Origin: JBDTNL01 sp039933785
GTDB lineage: Bacteria > Acidobacteriota > Thermoanaerobaculia > Multivoradales > JAGPDF01
Direction of reading: 5' to 3'
DNA length: 53,050 nucleotides
Assembly (NCBI GenBank): GCA_039933785.1
Contig: JBDTNL010000025.1
Span: 1-53,050 of the forward strand
In this document: positions 35,684 through 43,359 of the stretch, in pieces
Layout: every line of letters begins with the position of its first letter
Numbering within the stretch: the stretch's first letter is position 1
Notes under the pieces: generated by a model
Told to the model about the DNA's origin: nothing
What the model saw: only the letters and a program-made list of their open reading frames with translations
The model's database searches: none
Made by a program: the position numbers and the translations under genes

Positions 35684-36571
35684 CTAGCGCCGCCGCACGC
35701 GGACGAATTCGGCGAGCGCGCGAAGTGCCTCGGCCTTGCGGCCGAGGGGCTCGATGGCCTCGATCGCAAACCCCAGCAGCTCGCCCTCGAGCGCCCGCGC
35801 GCCGTCGATGCCGAGCAGCTTCACGAAGGTCACCTTGGTCTCGTCCTGATGGCTGTCCTTGCCGGTCTCTTCCGGAGTCGCCAGCACGTCGAGCAGGTCG
35901 TCCGAGATCTGGAAGGCCAGGCCGAGATTCTTGGCGTAGCGGCTGACGGTCTCGAGGTCGCGACGCCGCACGTCGGCGGCCATCGCTCCGAGCTCGGCCG
36001 CGGCCAGGAACAGCGCCCCGGTCTTGTGCGAGTGGATGTATTCGAGACGCTCGAGGTCGAGCTGCTCGTGGCGGCTCTCGAGATCGAGCGCCTGACCGCC
36101 GATCAGACCGTCGGTGCCCACGGCGGCCGAGAGGTGATGCGTGAGGTCGGCTGGAGTATAGCGCCGCAGGCCGAGATGCGATGCCATCTCGGCGACCAGT
36201 GCGTAGGCCCGATTGAGCAATCCAAACGCTGCCAGGAGCGCCACCTCCTCGGCGAAGGCGCGGTGCACCGTCGGACGACCGCGCCGGAGCTCGGCGTCGT
36301 CCATGCACGGCAGGTCATCGAGCACCAGAGAGCTGGCGTGCACCATCTCGACCGCGCATGCCAGATCGAGTACCTCCGGGCGCTGGCTGCCGAAGAGGTC
36401 GGCGACCGCCAGCGTCAGAACCGGCCGCAGGCGCTTGCCGGGGGTAGTGAGCGCGTATTGCATGGCCTCGTGCACGCGCTCGGGACGCGAGGCCGCCGAG
36501 GGCAGGAGCACGGGCAAGCGGCCGTCGACGCTCGCCGCCCAAGCGGCGAGACGTCCGGCCAACAGATTCAT
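35684..36571 (-). CDS. ispA: Polyprenyl diphosphate synthase (FPP/GGPP type)
   Basis: A 295-residue trans-prenyltransferase. It has the GKRLRPVL substrate-binding block, first Asp-rich motif DDLPCMDD (85-92, with the two-residue insert of bacterial FPP synthases), GGQALDL, HSHKTGALF and second Asp-rich motif ISDDLLDV. It condenses IPP with DMAPP/GPP/FPP in the cytosol to supply C15-C20 prenyl chains. Small residues before the first motif (HASS) would also allow a longer product, so FPP versus GGPP is not decided. It follows the RsbV-like gene by 23 nt and precedes the phosphodiesterase-fold gene by 4 nt. Confidence 0.9.
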   Translation of the reverse strand: MNLLAGRLAAWAASVDGRLPVLLPSAASRPERVHEAMQYALTTPGKRLRPVLTLAVADLFGSQRPEVLDLACAVEMVHASSLVLDDLPCMDDAELRRGRPTVHRAFAEEVALLAAFGLLNRAYALVAEMASHLGLRRYTPADLTHHLSAAVGTDGLIGGQALDLESRHEQLDLERLEYIHSHKTGALFLAAAELGAMAADVRRRDLETVSRYAKNLGLAFQISDDLLDVLATPEETGKDSHQDETKVTFVKLLGIDGARALEGELLGFAIEAIEPLGRKAEALRALAEFVRVRRR

Positions 36572-36594
36572 GGGAGATGAAGGCGCGACGGCCG

Positions 36595-36930
36595 TCAGAA
36601 CGACTTGACGGCGCTCTCTTCGTCCTCGAATACCTCGAAGACGGTGATCAGCTGCGTGATCTGAAGGATGTCCTGAAGCTTGGGCGGCAGCTTGAGTAGC
36701 TTGAGCTTGCCGTCGCGGTTGGTCACCGTGGTGTACGCGGCCACCAGTTCGCCGACCCCGGAGGAATCGATCGTGCTGACGTCGGCCGTGTTGAGCAGGA
36801 GGTTCTTCCTGCCTTCCTGCATCTGTTGACCGATCGAGTCCCGCAGCGCGACGTCGCCGACTCCGATGGTGATCTTGCCCTTGAGGTCGAGAATTGTGAC
36901 CTCGCCCGACTGTCGCACGGTGATCTTCAT
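36595..36930 (-). CDS. STAS-domain anti-anti-sigma factor (RsbV/SpoIIAA type)
   Basis: A 111-residue STAS protein. It contains ILDLKGKITIGVGDVALRD and the phosphorylatable-serine motif VSTIDSSGVGELVAAY, then GKLKLLKLPPKLQDIL. In partner switching the serine in DSSG is phosphorylated by an RsbW-type kinase and dephosphorylated by a PP2C phosphatase. The ATGA overlap with the adjacent kinase-like gene makes the pair a module. The probable phosphatase lies about 10 kb away at 46.7-48 kb. Confidence 0.93.
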   Translation of the reverse strand: MKITVRQSGEVTILDLKGKITIGVGDVALRDSIGQQMQEGRKNLLLNTADVSTIDSSGVGELVAAYTTVTNRDGKLKLLKLPPKLQDILQITQLITVFEVFEDEESAVKSF

Positions 36931-37388
36931 TGACCTTCCTCCTTGGATGGATCAGATTTTGTCGACTTGCCCAGGCGCTTGCGCAAGGTCAACACCGTGC
37001 CGCCGCCGGGCCGAAAACCGTAGTCGATGCTATCCATGAACTTCTTCATGTAGAAAATTCCACGCCCATCGCGCTTGAAGCGATTCTCCGGCGCCAGCGG
37101 ATCGTGCACGGCGTCGGGATTGAAGCCCTCGCCCTGATCCTCGACCCGGATGACCACCGCATCGCCCTCGACCGCGAGGTCAATGTCGACGCGCTTCGAG
37201 GGATCCTGCCGGTTGCCGTGTTTGATCGCATTGGCCACCGCCTCACGCACCGCCAACTCCATCCAGTGCATCGCGTCTTCGTCGAGCTCGAGCTGGCGCA
37301 GACAGTCGTCCAAGACGACTTTCACCAGCTCGATATTTTCGAACCGGCTGCCGATCGCGAGGTGCACCTCGGGTTGCGGCGCATTCAT
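36927..37388 (-). CDS. RsbW-type ATP-binding serine kinase / anti-sigma factor
   Basis: A 153-residue GHKL ATPase. The N box AVREAVANAIKHGN, G1-like RVEDQGEGFNP and G2-like GRGIFYMKKFMDSIDY match HATPase_c_2 anti-sigma kinases. It should phosphorylate the STAS partner encoded immediately downstream and may sequester a sigma factor or another target. No sigma-factor gene is in the window. It lies 37 nt after the CPBP protease gene. Confidence 0.9.
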   Translation of the reverse strand: MNAPQPEVHLAIGSRFENIELVKVVLDDCLRQLELDEDAMHWMELAVREAVANAIKHGNRQDPSKRVDIDLAVEGDAVVIRVEDQGEGFNPDAVHDPLAPENRFKRDGRGIFYMKKFMDSIDYGFRPGGGTVLTLRKRLGKSTKSDPSKEEGQ

Positions 37389-37425
37389 GGCGAAGGGCGA
37401 GTTTAGCAGATGAAACCCGGGTCGA

Positions 37426-38262
37426 TCACGGCGCCGGTGGCGAACCGCCGAAGAGCTTGAGCACTCCCGGCACGATGATCAGCAACTGGATCCCGTCGAA
37501 CACGGCATGCGCCACCATGGCCGGGATGATGGTCTGGCGCATCCTGGTCAGCACGCCGTAGAGCAGCGACAGCAGCGCCACGCCGACGAGCAGGAACGGC
37601 TGGCCGTAGGAAAGGTGCGCCAGGGCGAAGAACAACGTCGACAGCAAGATGCCGATGCGCGGTTGCAGGAAGCCGCGGAAGAACGCCTCCTCGACCACGC
37701 CCGCGGTCAGCGCCAACCCGATGCGGACCAGGAACGGCAACCCCGCGATCCAGAGAATCGCGGCCGGAGGCCTCTGCGGCAGGGAATCCTCGCCCGCGAT
37801 GGCGGCGACGACAAGAGCGATCAGGAGAATGCAGAGGATCAGCGCCGACCAAGTGCAGAGTCCGACCGCGAAGCCCAATCCGGCTTCGCGTCCAGGCCGC
37901 GGCGACCGCAGCCCGAACTGCGCCGCGAAGCTCATCCCGCCGCCCGCGGTTCGGAAGCCCGAAAATCCGAGCAGGTACCAGAAGACCATCACCGCAACCA
38001 GAAGGATGTGCAGCAGGAACAGCCTCCCCATCGAAACCTGGCTGTAGTCGGTGGCTACGGCGTCCGGCTTCGCTCCCAGCGCGCCGAAGATTCCGATCCA
38101 GAAGATCCCCGCCACCAGCGTGAAGGCGAGGCCGCGACGGAGCGGATTGGCGAACCCGGGAGGATCGAGGCGCCGGCGGACCGCCATGCGATCGAAAACC
38201 AGGGCCGCGGCGCAGGCGAGTAGTGGCGGCCCCACCTGACGAAGCAGATCGAGCGCGGTCAT
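37426..38262 (-). CDS. CPBP family intramembrane metalloprotease
   Basis: A 278-residue polytopic membrane protein with seven or eight helices and the three CPBP/Abi motifs: EEAFFRGFL, FALAHLSYG and HAVFDG. These provide the glutamate and histidine ligands of Rce1-like intramembrane proteases. Roles in the family include prenyl-protein or peptide processing; linkage to a polyprenyl synthase two genes away is suggestive only. The start codon is the third copy of an ATGACCGC element in a tandem repeat, with two upstream 10-codon ORFs chained to it by ATGA overlaps. Confidence 0.88.
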   Translation of the reverse strand: MTALDLLRQVGPPLLACAAALVFDRMAVRRRLDPPGFANPLRRGLAFTLVAGIFWIGIFGALGAKPDAVATDYSQVSMGRLFLLHILLVAVMVFWYLLGFSGFRTAGGGMSFAAQFGLRSPRPGREAGLGFAVGLCTWSALILCILLIALVVAAIAGEDSLPQRPPAAILWIAGLPFLVRIGLALTAGVVEEAFFRGFLQPRIGILLSTLFFALAHLSYGQPFLLVGVALLSLLYGVLTRMRQTIIPAMVAHAVFDGIQLLIIVPGVLKLFGGSPPAP

Positions 38263-38291
38263 GGAGCGCGAAGGATCCGAAGCGCGGTCAT
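38259..38291 (-). CDS. Mini-ORF 2 (10 codons) of the CPBP leader
   Basis: Reads MTALRILRAP then TGA, overlapping the CPBP start codon as ATGA. It shares seven or eight of ten residues with mini-ORF 1, and the CPBP N-terminus itself begins MTALDLLR, so the three starts are duplicates of one sequence. Confidence 0.4.
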   Translation of the reverse strand: MTALRILRAP

Positions 38292-38320
38292 GGAACGCGG
38301 AGACTACGAAGAGCGGTCAT
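38263..38320 (-). repeat. Two 29-bp tandem repeats creating chained mini-ORFs before the CPBP gene
   Basis: On the minus strand two 29-nt units start at 38320 and 38291 with ATGACCGC, and the CPBP coding start at 38262 continues the pattern as a third, diverged copy. Units 1 and 2 match at most positions. Because 29 is not a multiple of three, each ATG opens a different frame that closes at a TGA overlapping the next unit's ATG. Confidence 0.8.
38288..38320 (-). CDS. Mini-ORF 1 (10 codons) of the CPBP leader
   Basis: Reads MTALRSLRVP then TGA, whose bases overlap the next ATG. A TAGCAT box (38336-38331) lies 10 nt upstream, so this would be the first start codon met on a short-leader transcript. 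It may act only through coupling or reinitiation; whether the peptide matters is unknown. Confidence 0.4.
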   Translation of the reverse strand: MTALRSLRVP

Positions 38321-38383
38321 GTGACCGGGGATGCTATGGGATTCGCGCCCCGCGCCGCCAGCGAGTGGGTTACCATCGCGACA

Positions 38384-38653
38384 ATGGCCAACTTTCCAGG
38401 GGGCAGCGCCTACTCGATGGTGCGCGATGTGGCCGAGGGCTACCTGCTGGTCACCGAACGCACCTTCCAACGCTTGCTCGGGCCGGAAATGGACCAGCTG
38501 GCGTTCGAGATCGATCGCTACACCCGCGAGCTGCGCGGCGAGCAGCCGGCGATCGACGACATGGCCGCCATCCAGCAGAAGAACCGCCGCATCCAGCGCC
38601 TCACCACCTGCGTGATGATGCTGCGCGCCTACCGCCAGCGCCGTCGCGTCTGA
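38384..38653 (+). CDS. Small helical protein of unknown function
   Basis: An 89-residue charged protein with predicted helices (VRDVAEGYLLVTERTFQRLL, given as VAEGYLLVTERTF, and EMDQLAFEIDRYTREL) and a C-terminal Arg-rich helix (MMLRAYRQRRRV). I do not recognise it. The ATG at 38384 follows a TACCAT box by 7 nt, while the open frame further upstream has no good start. It is divergent from the CPBP gene and its mini-ORFs (63 nt between starts) and converges on the modular surface protein. Confidence 0.6.
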   Translation: MANFPGGSAYSMVRDVAEGYLLVTERTFQRLLGPEMDQLAFEIDRYTRELRGEQPAIDDMAAIQQKNRRIQRLTTCVMMLRAYRQRRRV

Positions 38654-38664
38654 GCTCGAAGCTC

Positions 38665-40425
38665 TCAGGCCGGCGGGCGCACAAAGTATCCGGTGATGTC
38701 GATCACCAGATGCGCCGATCCCGCCGTGGCCATGGTCAGACGCGCGTTGAGACCCGTCGCAACATCGTGCCCCACCGACACCACGGCATTGTTGGCCCGC
38801 GTGATTCCGGCCTTGAAGTTCGACACCGTAGTCCCCGTCGTCGCGGCCTCCGACGCCCACAACGCCAAGCTTCCGGTAGCGGGTGGCGTGACCACCGTGA
38901 CGTTCACGGCGATCGCCACGGCGTCGAACGGAACTCCACAACCCGCGCCCAAGGCGTAGCTGCGGGTCGTGCCCGACGGCAGCGGATCGGCGAGCGTCCG
39001 CGTGTCGAGCGCCCGGCACGGAGCGAGCGCGAAGAAGTTGAGGGCTCCGGGGTCGAGCTTGAAGTCGGCGACGAAGACGGTGCCCGGGACGATCGAAATC
39101 AGCTCGCCCGCCGTGCCCGGGCAGGTTCCCGCACATGGATGGTTGTGCCACATCTGGTCCACGTACTCCCCAGCGGTGAGGACGCCGAGGCGCACCGCGG
39201 GCCCGGGCGGCAGCGTCAGGGCGTAGTGCCCGCCGCTCACGAAGTTGTGGCCCAGATCCGTCGGCGCGGCACCGGCGAAGACGTGCGGACCGAAGAACAC
39301 GTCAGCTCCCGTCGCACCGTTCACCATCCCGCCCTCGATCCTCATTCCAGACGCCAGATGAAAATCCGCCGTCGCCGTGGCGGTGGTGCCGAGCACGATC
39401 GCGGTGCCGCCGGTCGGCGGCACACAGCTCGCTCCGAAGCACGGCATGCCGTCGAAGATCTGGCTGGCGAAGAACGAGTTCTGGTCATCGCTCACGAGGA
39501 CCGCGCGATAACTTCCCGCGGCGAGACCGCGCACCGAGTACGAGCCGTCACCGAAGACGCTGGCGACACCCTCCACCGTGCTGCCCAGGTCGTACACCCA
39601 CACCGTAAGTCCCAGCGCCGACACCGGCGTCGAGTTCCCAGGTCCGTCGTACGCGTGACCCGAAATCGTGCTGCCGTCATCGAGCGCGAAGTCGAGCACC
39701 GGATCGCCGCCCTGCACATCCACCGGCGTGCCGACCGTATTGAGGTCGCACGAGGCATGCGGGCAGGGGATGTTGTTCCAGACTTCGCCGATGTAGTGCG
39801 CGTCGATTCCGAAGGGACTGGCCCGCACCTTGTACGTGATGGGGTTGCCGCCGCTCAGCGTTGGATAGCCGGGAATCGAGTAGTGCCCGGCGGCGTCGGT
39901 GTTGCCGGTGAGCTGAAAGTTCTGGCTGGAGGGCATGCCGAAAATCTGCGCCTGCAGCCCTGCTCCGCCGACCGCGGCAGTCACGGTACCCGAGAACGTC
40001 ACGCCCAGCGGCAAGAGAAACGGAGGCGCGATCGTCACCCCTCCCGAAGCCGGTACCGGAATCGCGGTGGCATCGGAGAAGCTGCCACAGGTCTCCTTCG
40101 GGCACGGCTCGTCGGGCCAGGCGAGGTCGACCCGATCGTCGTCGTCCTTGCGGGTCAGCAGGTAGTAGTTGCCGGCCGCGAGCCCGGTGAACGAGAAGGT
40201 TCCGTCCGCCGCGCTGGTCGTCTGCGCCACCGGCGCGCGCTGAGCGTCGAATAGCAGCACCGCGATACCGGGCAACGGAGCCGCCGGCAGCTGCGGCTTG
40301 CCTACGAAGCCGCTGAGGGTGCCTGCCTGGGCCGCTCCCGCGCCAAACGCGAACAGCAGTGAAATCAAAACCAGGAAAACCGCTGGTGGTCGCGTCTGAG
40401 CTCGCCTCTCGCTACCTTGAATCAT
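38665..40425 (-). CDS. Secreted multi-module surface protein (carboxypeptidase-regulatory-like, Cys-pair repeats)
   Basis: A 586-residue exported protein with a signal peptide (FLVLISLLFAFGAGAAQA) and at least four carboxypeptidase-regulatory-like beta-sandwich modules. Four modules contain the same Cys-pair motif after an aromatic residue: WPDEPCPKETC, WNNIPCPHASC, FDGMPCFGASC and WHNHPCAGTC. The last 120 residues form a different repeated surface domain with LDTRTL, VAIAVNVTVV, RANNAVVSV and VIDITGYF, known from many actinobacterial and acidobacterial surface proteins. Role unknown; probably adhesion or matrix. I prefer ATG 40425 because it starts at the signal peptide and a TACTCT box lies 7 nt upstream. 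Confidence 0.8.
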   Translation of the reverse strand: MIQGSERRAQTRPPAVFLVLISLLFAFGAGAAQAGTLSGFVGKPQLPAAPLPGIAVLLFDAQRAPVAQTTSAADGTFSFTGLAAGNYYLLTRKDDDDRVDLAWPDEPCPKETCGSFSDATAIPVPASGGVTIAPPFLLPLGVTFSGTVTAAVGGAGLQAQIFGMPSSQNFQLTGNTDAAGHYSIPGYPTLSGGNPITYKVRASPFGIDAHYIGEVWNNIPCPHASCDLNTVGTPVDVQGGDPVLDFALDDGSTISGHAYDGPGNSTPVSALGLTVWVYDLGSTVEGVASVFGDGSYSVRGLAAGSYRAVLVSDDQNSFFASQIFDGMPCFGASCVPPTGGTAIVLGTTATATADFHLASGMRIEGGMVNGATGADVFFGPHVFAGAAPTDLGHNFVSGGHYALTLPPGPAVRLGVLTAGEYVDQMWHNHPCAGTCPGTAGELISIVPGTVFVADFKLDPGALNFFALAPCRALDTRTLADPLPSGTTRSYALGAGCGVPFDAVAIAVNVTVVTPPATGSLALWASEAATTGTTVSNFKAGITRANNAVVSVGHDVATGLNARLTMATAGSAHLVIDITGYFVRPPA

Positions 40426-40474
40426 GGATAGAAGAGTATCGCGTTCATAGCCATTCATCGAATAGACCCGGTGG

Positions 40475-40480
40475 TATCAT
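40475..40480 (+). promoter_or_regulatory. Candidate -10 box for the gcdH-glpX-dcd operon
   Basis: TATCAT with no strong -35. It would give a leader of about 75 nt containing a GGGAG-CCA-CTCCC hairpin and a CCCT...AGGG repeat before the ribosome-binding site. Confidence 0.35.
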
Positions 40481-40550
40481 CCGTCGACAGGCTGGGAGCC
40501 ACTCCCGACAAGCCGCAACTCCCTCGATTTAGGGAACCCGTTTCGACCGC

Positions 40551-40558
40551 AAGGAGGT
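40551..40558 (+). promoter_or_regulatory. Strong Shine-Dalgarno fixing the GTG start of gcdH
   Basis: AAGGAGGT lies 5 nt before a GTG at 40564 and decides this start over earlier in-frame codons. The site is part of a GGAGG-T-CCTCC inverted repeat. Confidence 0.8.
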
Positions 40559-40563
40559 CCTCC

Positions 40564-41793
40564 GTGCCCCGTTTTCCCGGCGTCGACTACATGGATTTTG
40601 ACGCGCTCCTGACCGCAGAGGAGCGCTTAGTGCGCGACACCGTCCGCCAATGGGTGGATGACAAGGTAAAGCCGATCATCGAGGCGTGCCACCGCGACGC
40701 GCGCACGCCTCTCGAACTTGTGCCCGACATGGGCCAGCTCAACTTCTTTGGCGCCACGATCTCCGAGTACGGTCTGCCGGGGCTCAACCAGGTGGCCTAC
40801 GGCCTGATCATGCAGGAGCTCGAGCGCGGCGACTCCGGCCTCAGAAGCTTTGCGTCAGTGCAGAGCTCGCTGGTCATGTATCCGATCTACGCCTTCGGCT
40901 CCAAAGCGCAGAAGGACAAGTGGATTCCGGCCCTTGCCAGCGGCGAGGCCATCGGCTGCTTCGGCTTGACCGAGCCCGATTTCGGATCCAACCCGGGCGG
41001 CATGCGCACCACGGCGAAGAAGTCCGGCGGCGACTGGGTGCTGAACGGCGCCAAGCAGTGGATCACCAACGGCACACTCTCCGCGGTCGCGGTGGTCTGG
41101 GCACAGACCGACGACGGCATCCGCGGCTTCCTGGTCGAGAAGGGCACGCCCGGGTTCACTTCGTCCGATCAGCACGGCAAGTTCTCGCTCCGCGCTTCGA
41201 CGACCTCGGAGCTCGGGTTCCACGACTGCAAGATTCCGGGCGATGCGATCCTACCGGACGCCGCCGGGCTCAAGGGACCGCTCTCCTGCCTGACGCAAGC
41301 CCGCTACGGTATCGCTTGGGGCGGTCTCGGATCCGCCATGGAGTGCTACTACACGGCGCTCGAGTACGCCAAACAGCGCATCCAGTGGAACGGCCAGCCC
41401 ATCGCCAGCCATCAACTGGTGCAGGAAAAGCTCGCCTGGATGATCACCGAAATCACCAAGGGCCAGTTCCTCGTCCTGCAAATGGGCCGGCTCAAGGATC
41501 AGGGTAAGTTGAAACCGCACCACGTCTCGATGGGCAAGCGCAACAACGTCTGGGTGGCCCGCGAATGCGCCAAGCTGGCGCGCGAGATCCTCGGCGCCAA
41601 TGGCATCGTCGACGACTATCCGGTCATTCGGCACATGCTCAACATCGAGTCGGTCTTCACTTACGAAGGCACCCATGACATCCACGGCCTGGTCATCGGC
41701 GAGGCGGTCACCGGCATCGCCTCGTACAACGCGCCCATCGTCTCGGCGAAGAAGGTGTCGGAGAAGAATGCCGCGCAGAAAGAGCGCGCCTGA
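40564..41793 (+). CDS. gcdH: Acyl-CoA dehydrogenase, glutaryl-CoA dehydrogenase type
   Basis: A 409-residue FAD-dependent acyl-CoA dehydrogenase. Blocks specific to the GcdH branch are FASVQSSLVMYPIYAFGS, GCFGLTEPDFGSNPGGM, WITNGTLSAVAVVWAQ, QARYGIAWGGLGSAMECYY and ILGANGIVDDYPVIRHMLN. The catalytic glutamate lies in TYEGTHDIHGLVIG. GcdH oxidises and usually decarboxylates glutaryl-CoA to crotonyl-CoA in lysine/tryptophan/benzoate breakdown, passing electrons to ETF; a non-decarboxylating variant cannot be excluded. The stop overlaps the glpX start (TGATG), so the two are co-translated although the pathways differ. Confidence 0.88.
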   Translation: MPRFPGVDYMDFDALLTAEERLVRDTVRQWVDDKVKPIIEACHRDARTPLELVPDMGQLNFFGATISEYGLPGLNQVAYGLIMQELERGDSGLRSFASVQSSLVMYPIYAFGSKAQKDKWIPALASGEAIGCFGLTEPDFGSNPGGMRTTAKKSGGDWVLNGAKQWITNGTLSAVAVVWAQTDDGIRGFLVEKGTPGFTSSDQHGKFSLRASTTSELGFHDCKIPGDAILPDAAGLKGPLSCLTQARYGIAWGGLGSAMECYYTALEYAKQRIQWNGQPIASHQLVQEKLAWMITEITKGQFLVLQMGRLKDQGKLKPHHVSMGKRNNVWVARECAKLAREILGANGIVDDYPVIRHMLNIESVFTYEGTHDIHGLVIGEAVTGIASYNAPIVSAKKVSEKNAAQKERA

Positions 41794-42770
41794 TGTCTCT
41801 CGATCGCCTGCTCGAACAGGATTTCATCAGGGTCACCGAACAGGCGGCCATCGCCGCCGCCCACACCATGGGCTTCGGCGAGCGCAAGCACTCCGACCAC
41901 GTCGCCGTCGAGGCGATGCGCAAGGAGCTCAACGGGCTCAACATCGCCGGCCGCATCGTCATCGGCGAGGGCGAGCGCGACGAGGCGCCGATGCTGTTCG
42001 TGGGTGAGGAAGTCGGCGCGGGCAAGGACGGCGCGCCGGCGATCGACATCGCGGTCGACCCGCTCGAGGGCACGAACCTCTGCGCCACCGGCGCTCCGGA
42101 CGCGACGGCGGTCCTTGCCGCCGCTGAACGTGGCGGTCTGCTCCACGCGCCCGACTGCTACATGGAGAAGATCATCGTCGGCCCGACCGCCCGCGGCCGC
42201 GTGCATCTCGACGCCCCAGTCGCTGAGAACCTGCGCAACATCGCCGACGCCTTCGAACGCGACGTCGAGGATCTGACCATAGTCGTGCTCGATCGCGAGC
42301 GCCACCAGCAGCTCATCGCCGACATCCGCTCGGCGGGTGCGCGAATTCGGCTGATCGGCGACGGCGACCTCTCCGCCGGCATTGCCGCCGCGGTGCGTGG
42401 CACCGGCGTACACGCCGTGATCGGTACCGGCGGCGCGCCGGAAGGCGTCATCACCGCCGCCGCCATGCGCTGTCTCGGTGGTGAAATTCAGGCCCGCCTG
42501 CAGACCATCAACGCCGATCAGGCGCGGCGGCTGGCCGAGATGGGGATCAGCGACCCGAACCGCATCTTCAAGACCGAGGACTTGGCACCGGGCGAGAACA
42601 TCGTCTTTTCCTGCACCGGGGTCACCGACGGCGGACTGCTCCGCGGCGTGCGCTTCTTCGGCGGCGGCAGCCGGACCTCGACGCTCTTCATGTCGCTGCG
42701 GCGGCGCATCATCCGCTTCGTCGACACGATTCATCGTGAGGACGTTTCGTTCCCGGTCCAGTTCTCCTAA
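41793..42770 (+). CDS. glpX: Class II fructose-1,6-bisphosphatase (GlpX)
   Basis: A 325-residue Li-sensitive-phosphatase-fold FBPase. Diagnostic blocks are AAHTMGFGERKHSDHVAVEAM, given as GFGERKHSDHVAV, IVIGEGERDEAPML, IDIAVDPLEGTNLCA, GTGGAPEGVITAAAM and FSCTGVTDGGLLRGVRF. It hydrolyses fructose-1,6-bisphosphate for gluconeogenesis, and the class II enzyme also takes sedoheptulose bisphosphate in some bacteria. The ATG shares one base with the gcdH stop. Confidence 0.95.
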   Translation: MSLDRLLEQDFIRVTEQAAIAAAHTMGFGERKHSDHVAVEAMRKELNGLNIAGRIVIGEGERDEAPMLFVGEEVGAGKDGAPAIDIAVDPLEGTNLCATGAPDATAVLAAAERGGLLHAPDCYMEKIIVGPTARGRVHLDAPVAENLRNIADAFERDVEDLTIVVLDRERHQQLIADIRSAGARIRLIGDGDLSAGIAAAVRGTGVHAVIGTGGAPEGVITAAAMRCLGGEIQARLQTINADQARRLAEMGISDPNRIFKTEDLAPGENIVFSCTGVTDGGLLRGVRFFGGGSRTSTLFMSLRRRIIRFVDTIHREDVSFPVQFS

Positions 42771-42797
42771 CTTCGTCGCCGCGCCGCGCTCCGAACG

Positions 42798-43286
42798 ATG
42801 ATCAAGCCCGACCGCTGGATTCGAGAGTGGGGCAGCACCGGCGGAGTCTCGCCGTATGTCCCCGAGCAGGTGAACGCGGCGAGCTACGACATCCGCGTCT
42901 GCGACCACTGGATCTGCCCGACGCGCGACCCGGAAGAATTCACCGCTCCGTACATCAAGCTCTTCCCCGGCGAGGTCGTGCTCGCCTCGACGCTCGAGTA
43001 CGTCCGCATTCCTCGCGCCGTGGCCTGCGACCTCAAGCTCAAGTCGACGCTTGGCCGGCTGTGGATCAACCACTCGCTCGCCGGCTGGTGCGACCCCGGA
43101 TTCCAAGGCACCATCACGTTGGAACTGCAGAACCTCGGCCCCGTGCCCTTCGTCCTCGAAGCCGGACGACGCATCGCCCAGCTCATCTTCATCGCCATGG
43201 AGAGCGCCCCGGACGTGGCCTATGGCGATCCCGGCTCCTCCAGCCATTATCAAGGCCAAACGGGCACCACCAAAGCTCGCCGCTGA
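42798..43286 (+). CDS. dcd: dCTP deaminase
   Basis: A 162-residue trimeric dUTPase-fold enzyme. NAASYDIRV, KLKSTLGRLWINHS, DPGFQGTITLELQN (with the catalytic Glu) and RIAQLIFIAME match Dcd, followed by a short C-terminal YQGQTGTTKARR tail. It converts dCTP to dUTP (or dUMP in bifunctional forms) for thymidylate synthesis. It is a little shorter than enterobacterial Dcd at about 190 residues but complete in motifs. It follows glpX by 27 nt in what looks like one operon. Confidence 0.92.
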   Translation: MIKPDRWIREWGSTGGVSPYVPEQVNAASYDIRVCDHWICPTRDPEEFTAPYIKLFPGEVVLASTLEYVRIPRAVACDLKLKSTLGRLWINHSLAGWCDPGFQGTITLELQNLGPVPFVLEAGRRIAQLIFIAMESAPDVAYGDPGSSSHYQGQTGTTKARR

Positions 43287-43336
43287 CCCCGCGGGCCCGA
43301 GCGCGAAACTTCGCGTGAGGCTCCAATCACAGCGGC

Positions 43337-43342
43337 TATAAT
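43337..43342 (+). promoter_or_regulatory. Consensus -10 box upstream of the second DUF4388 gene
   Basis: A perfect TATAAT in otherwise GC-rich DNA, 17 nt before the ATG at 43360. No good -35 is seen at 16-18 nt spacing. The predicted transcript would start about 10 nt before the ATG. Confidence 0.5.
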
Positions 43343-43359
43343 CCTCCTCGCCGATCGCC

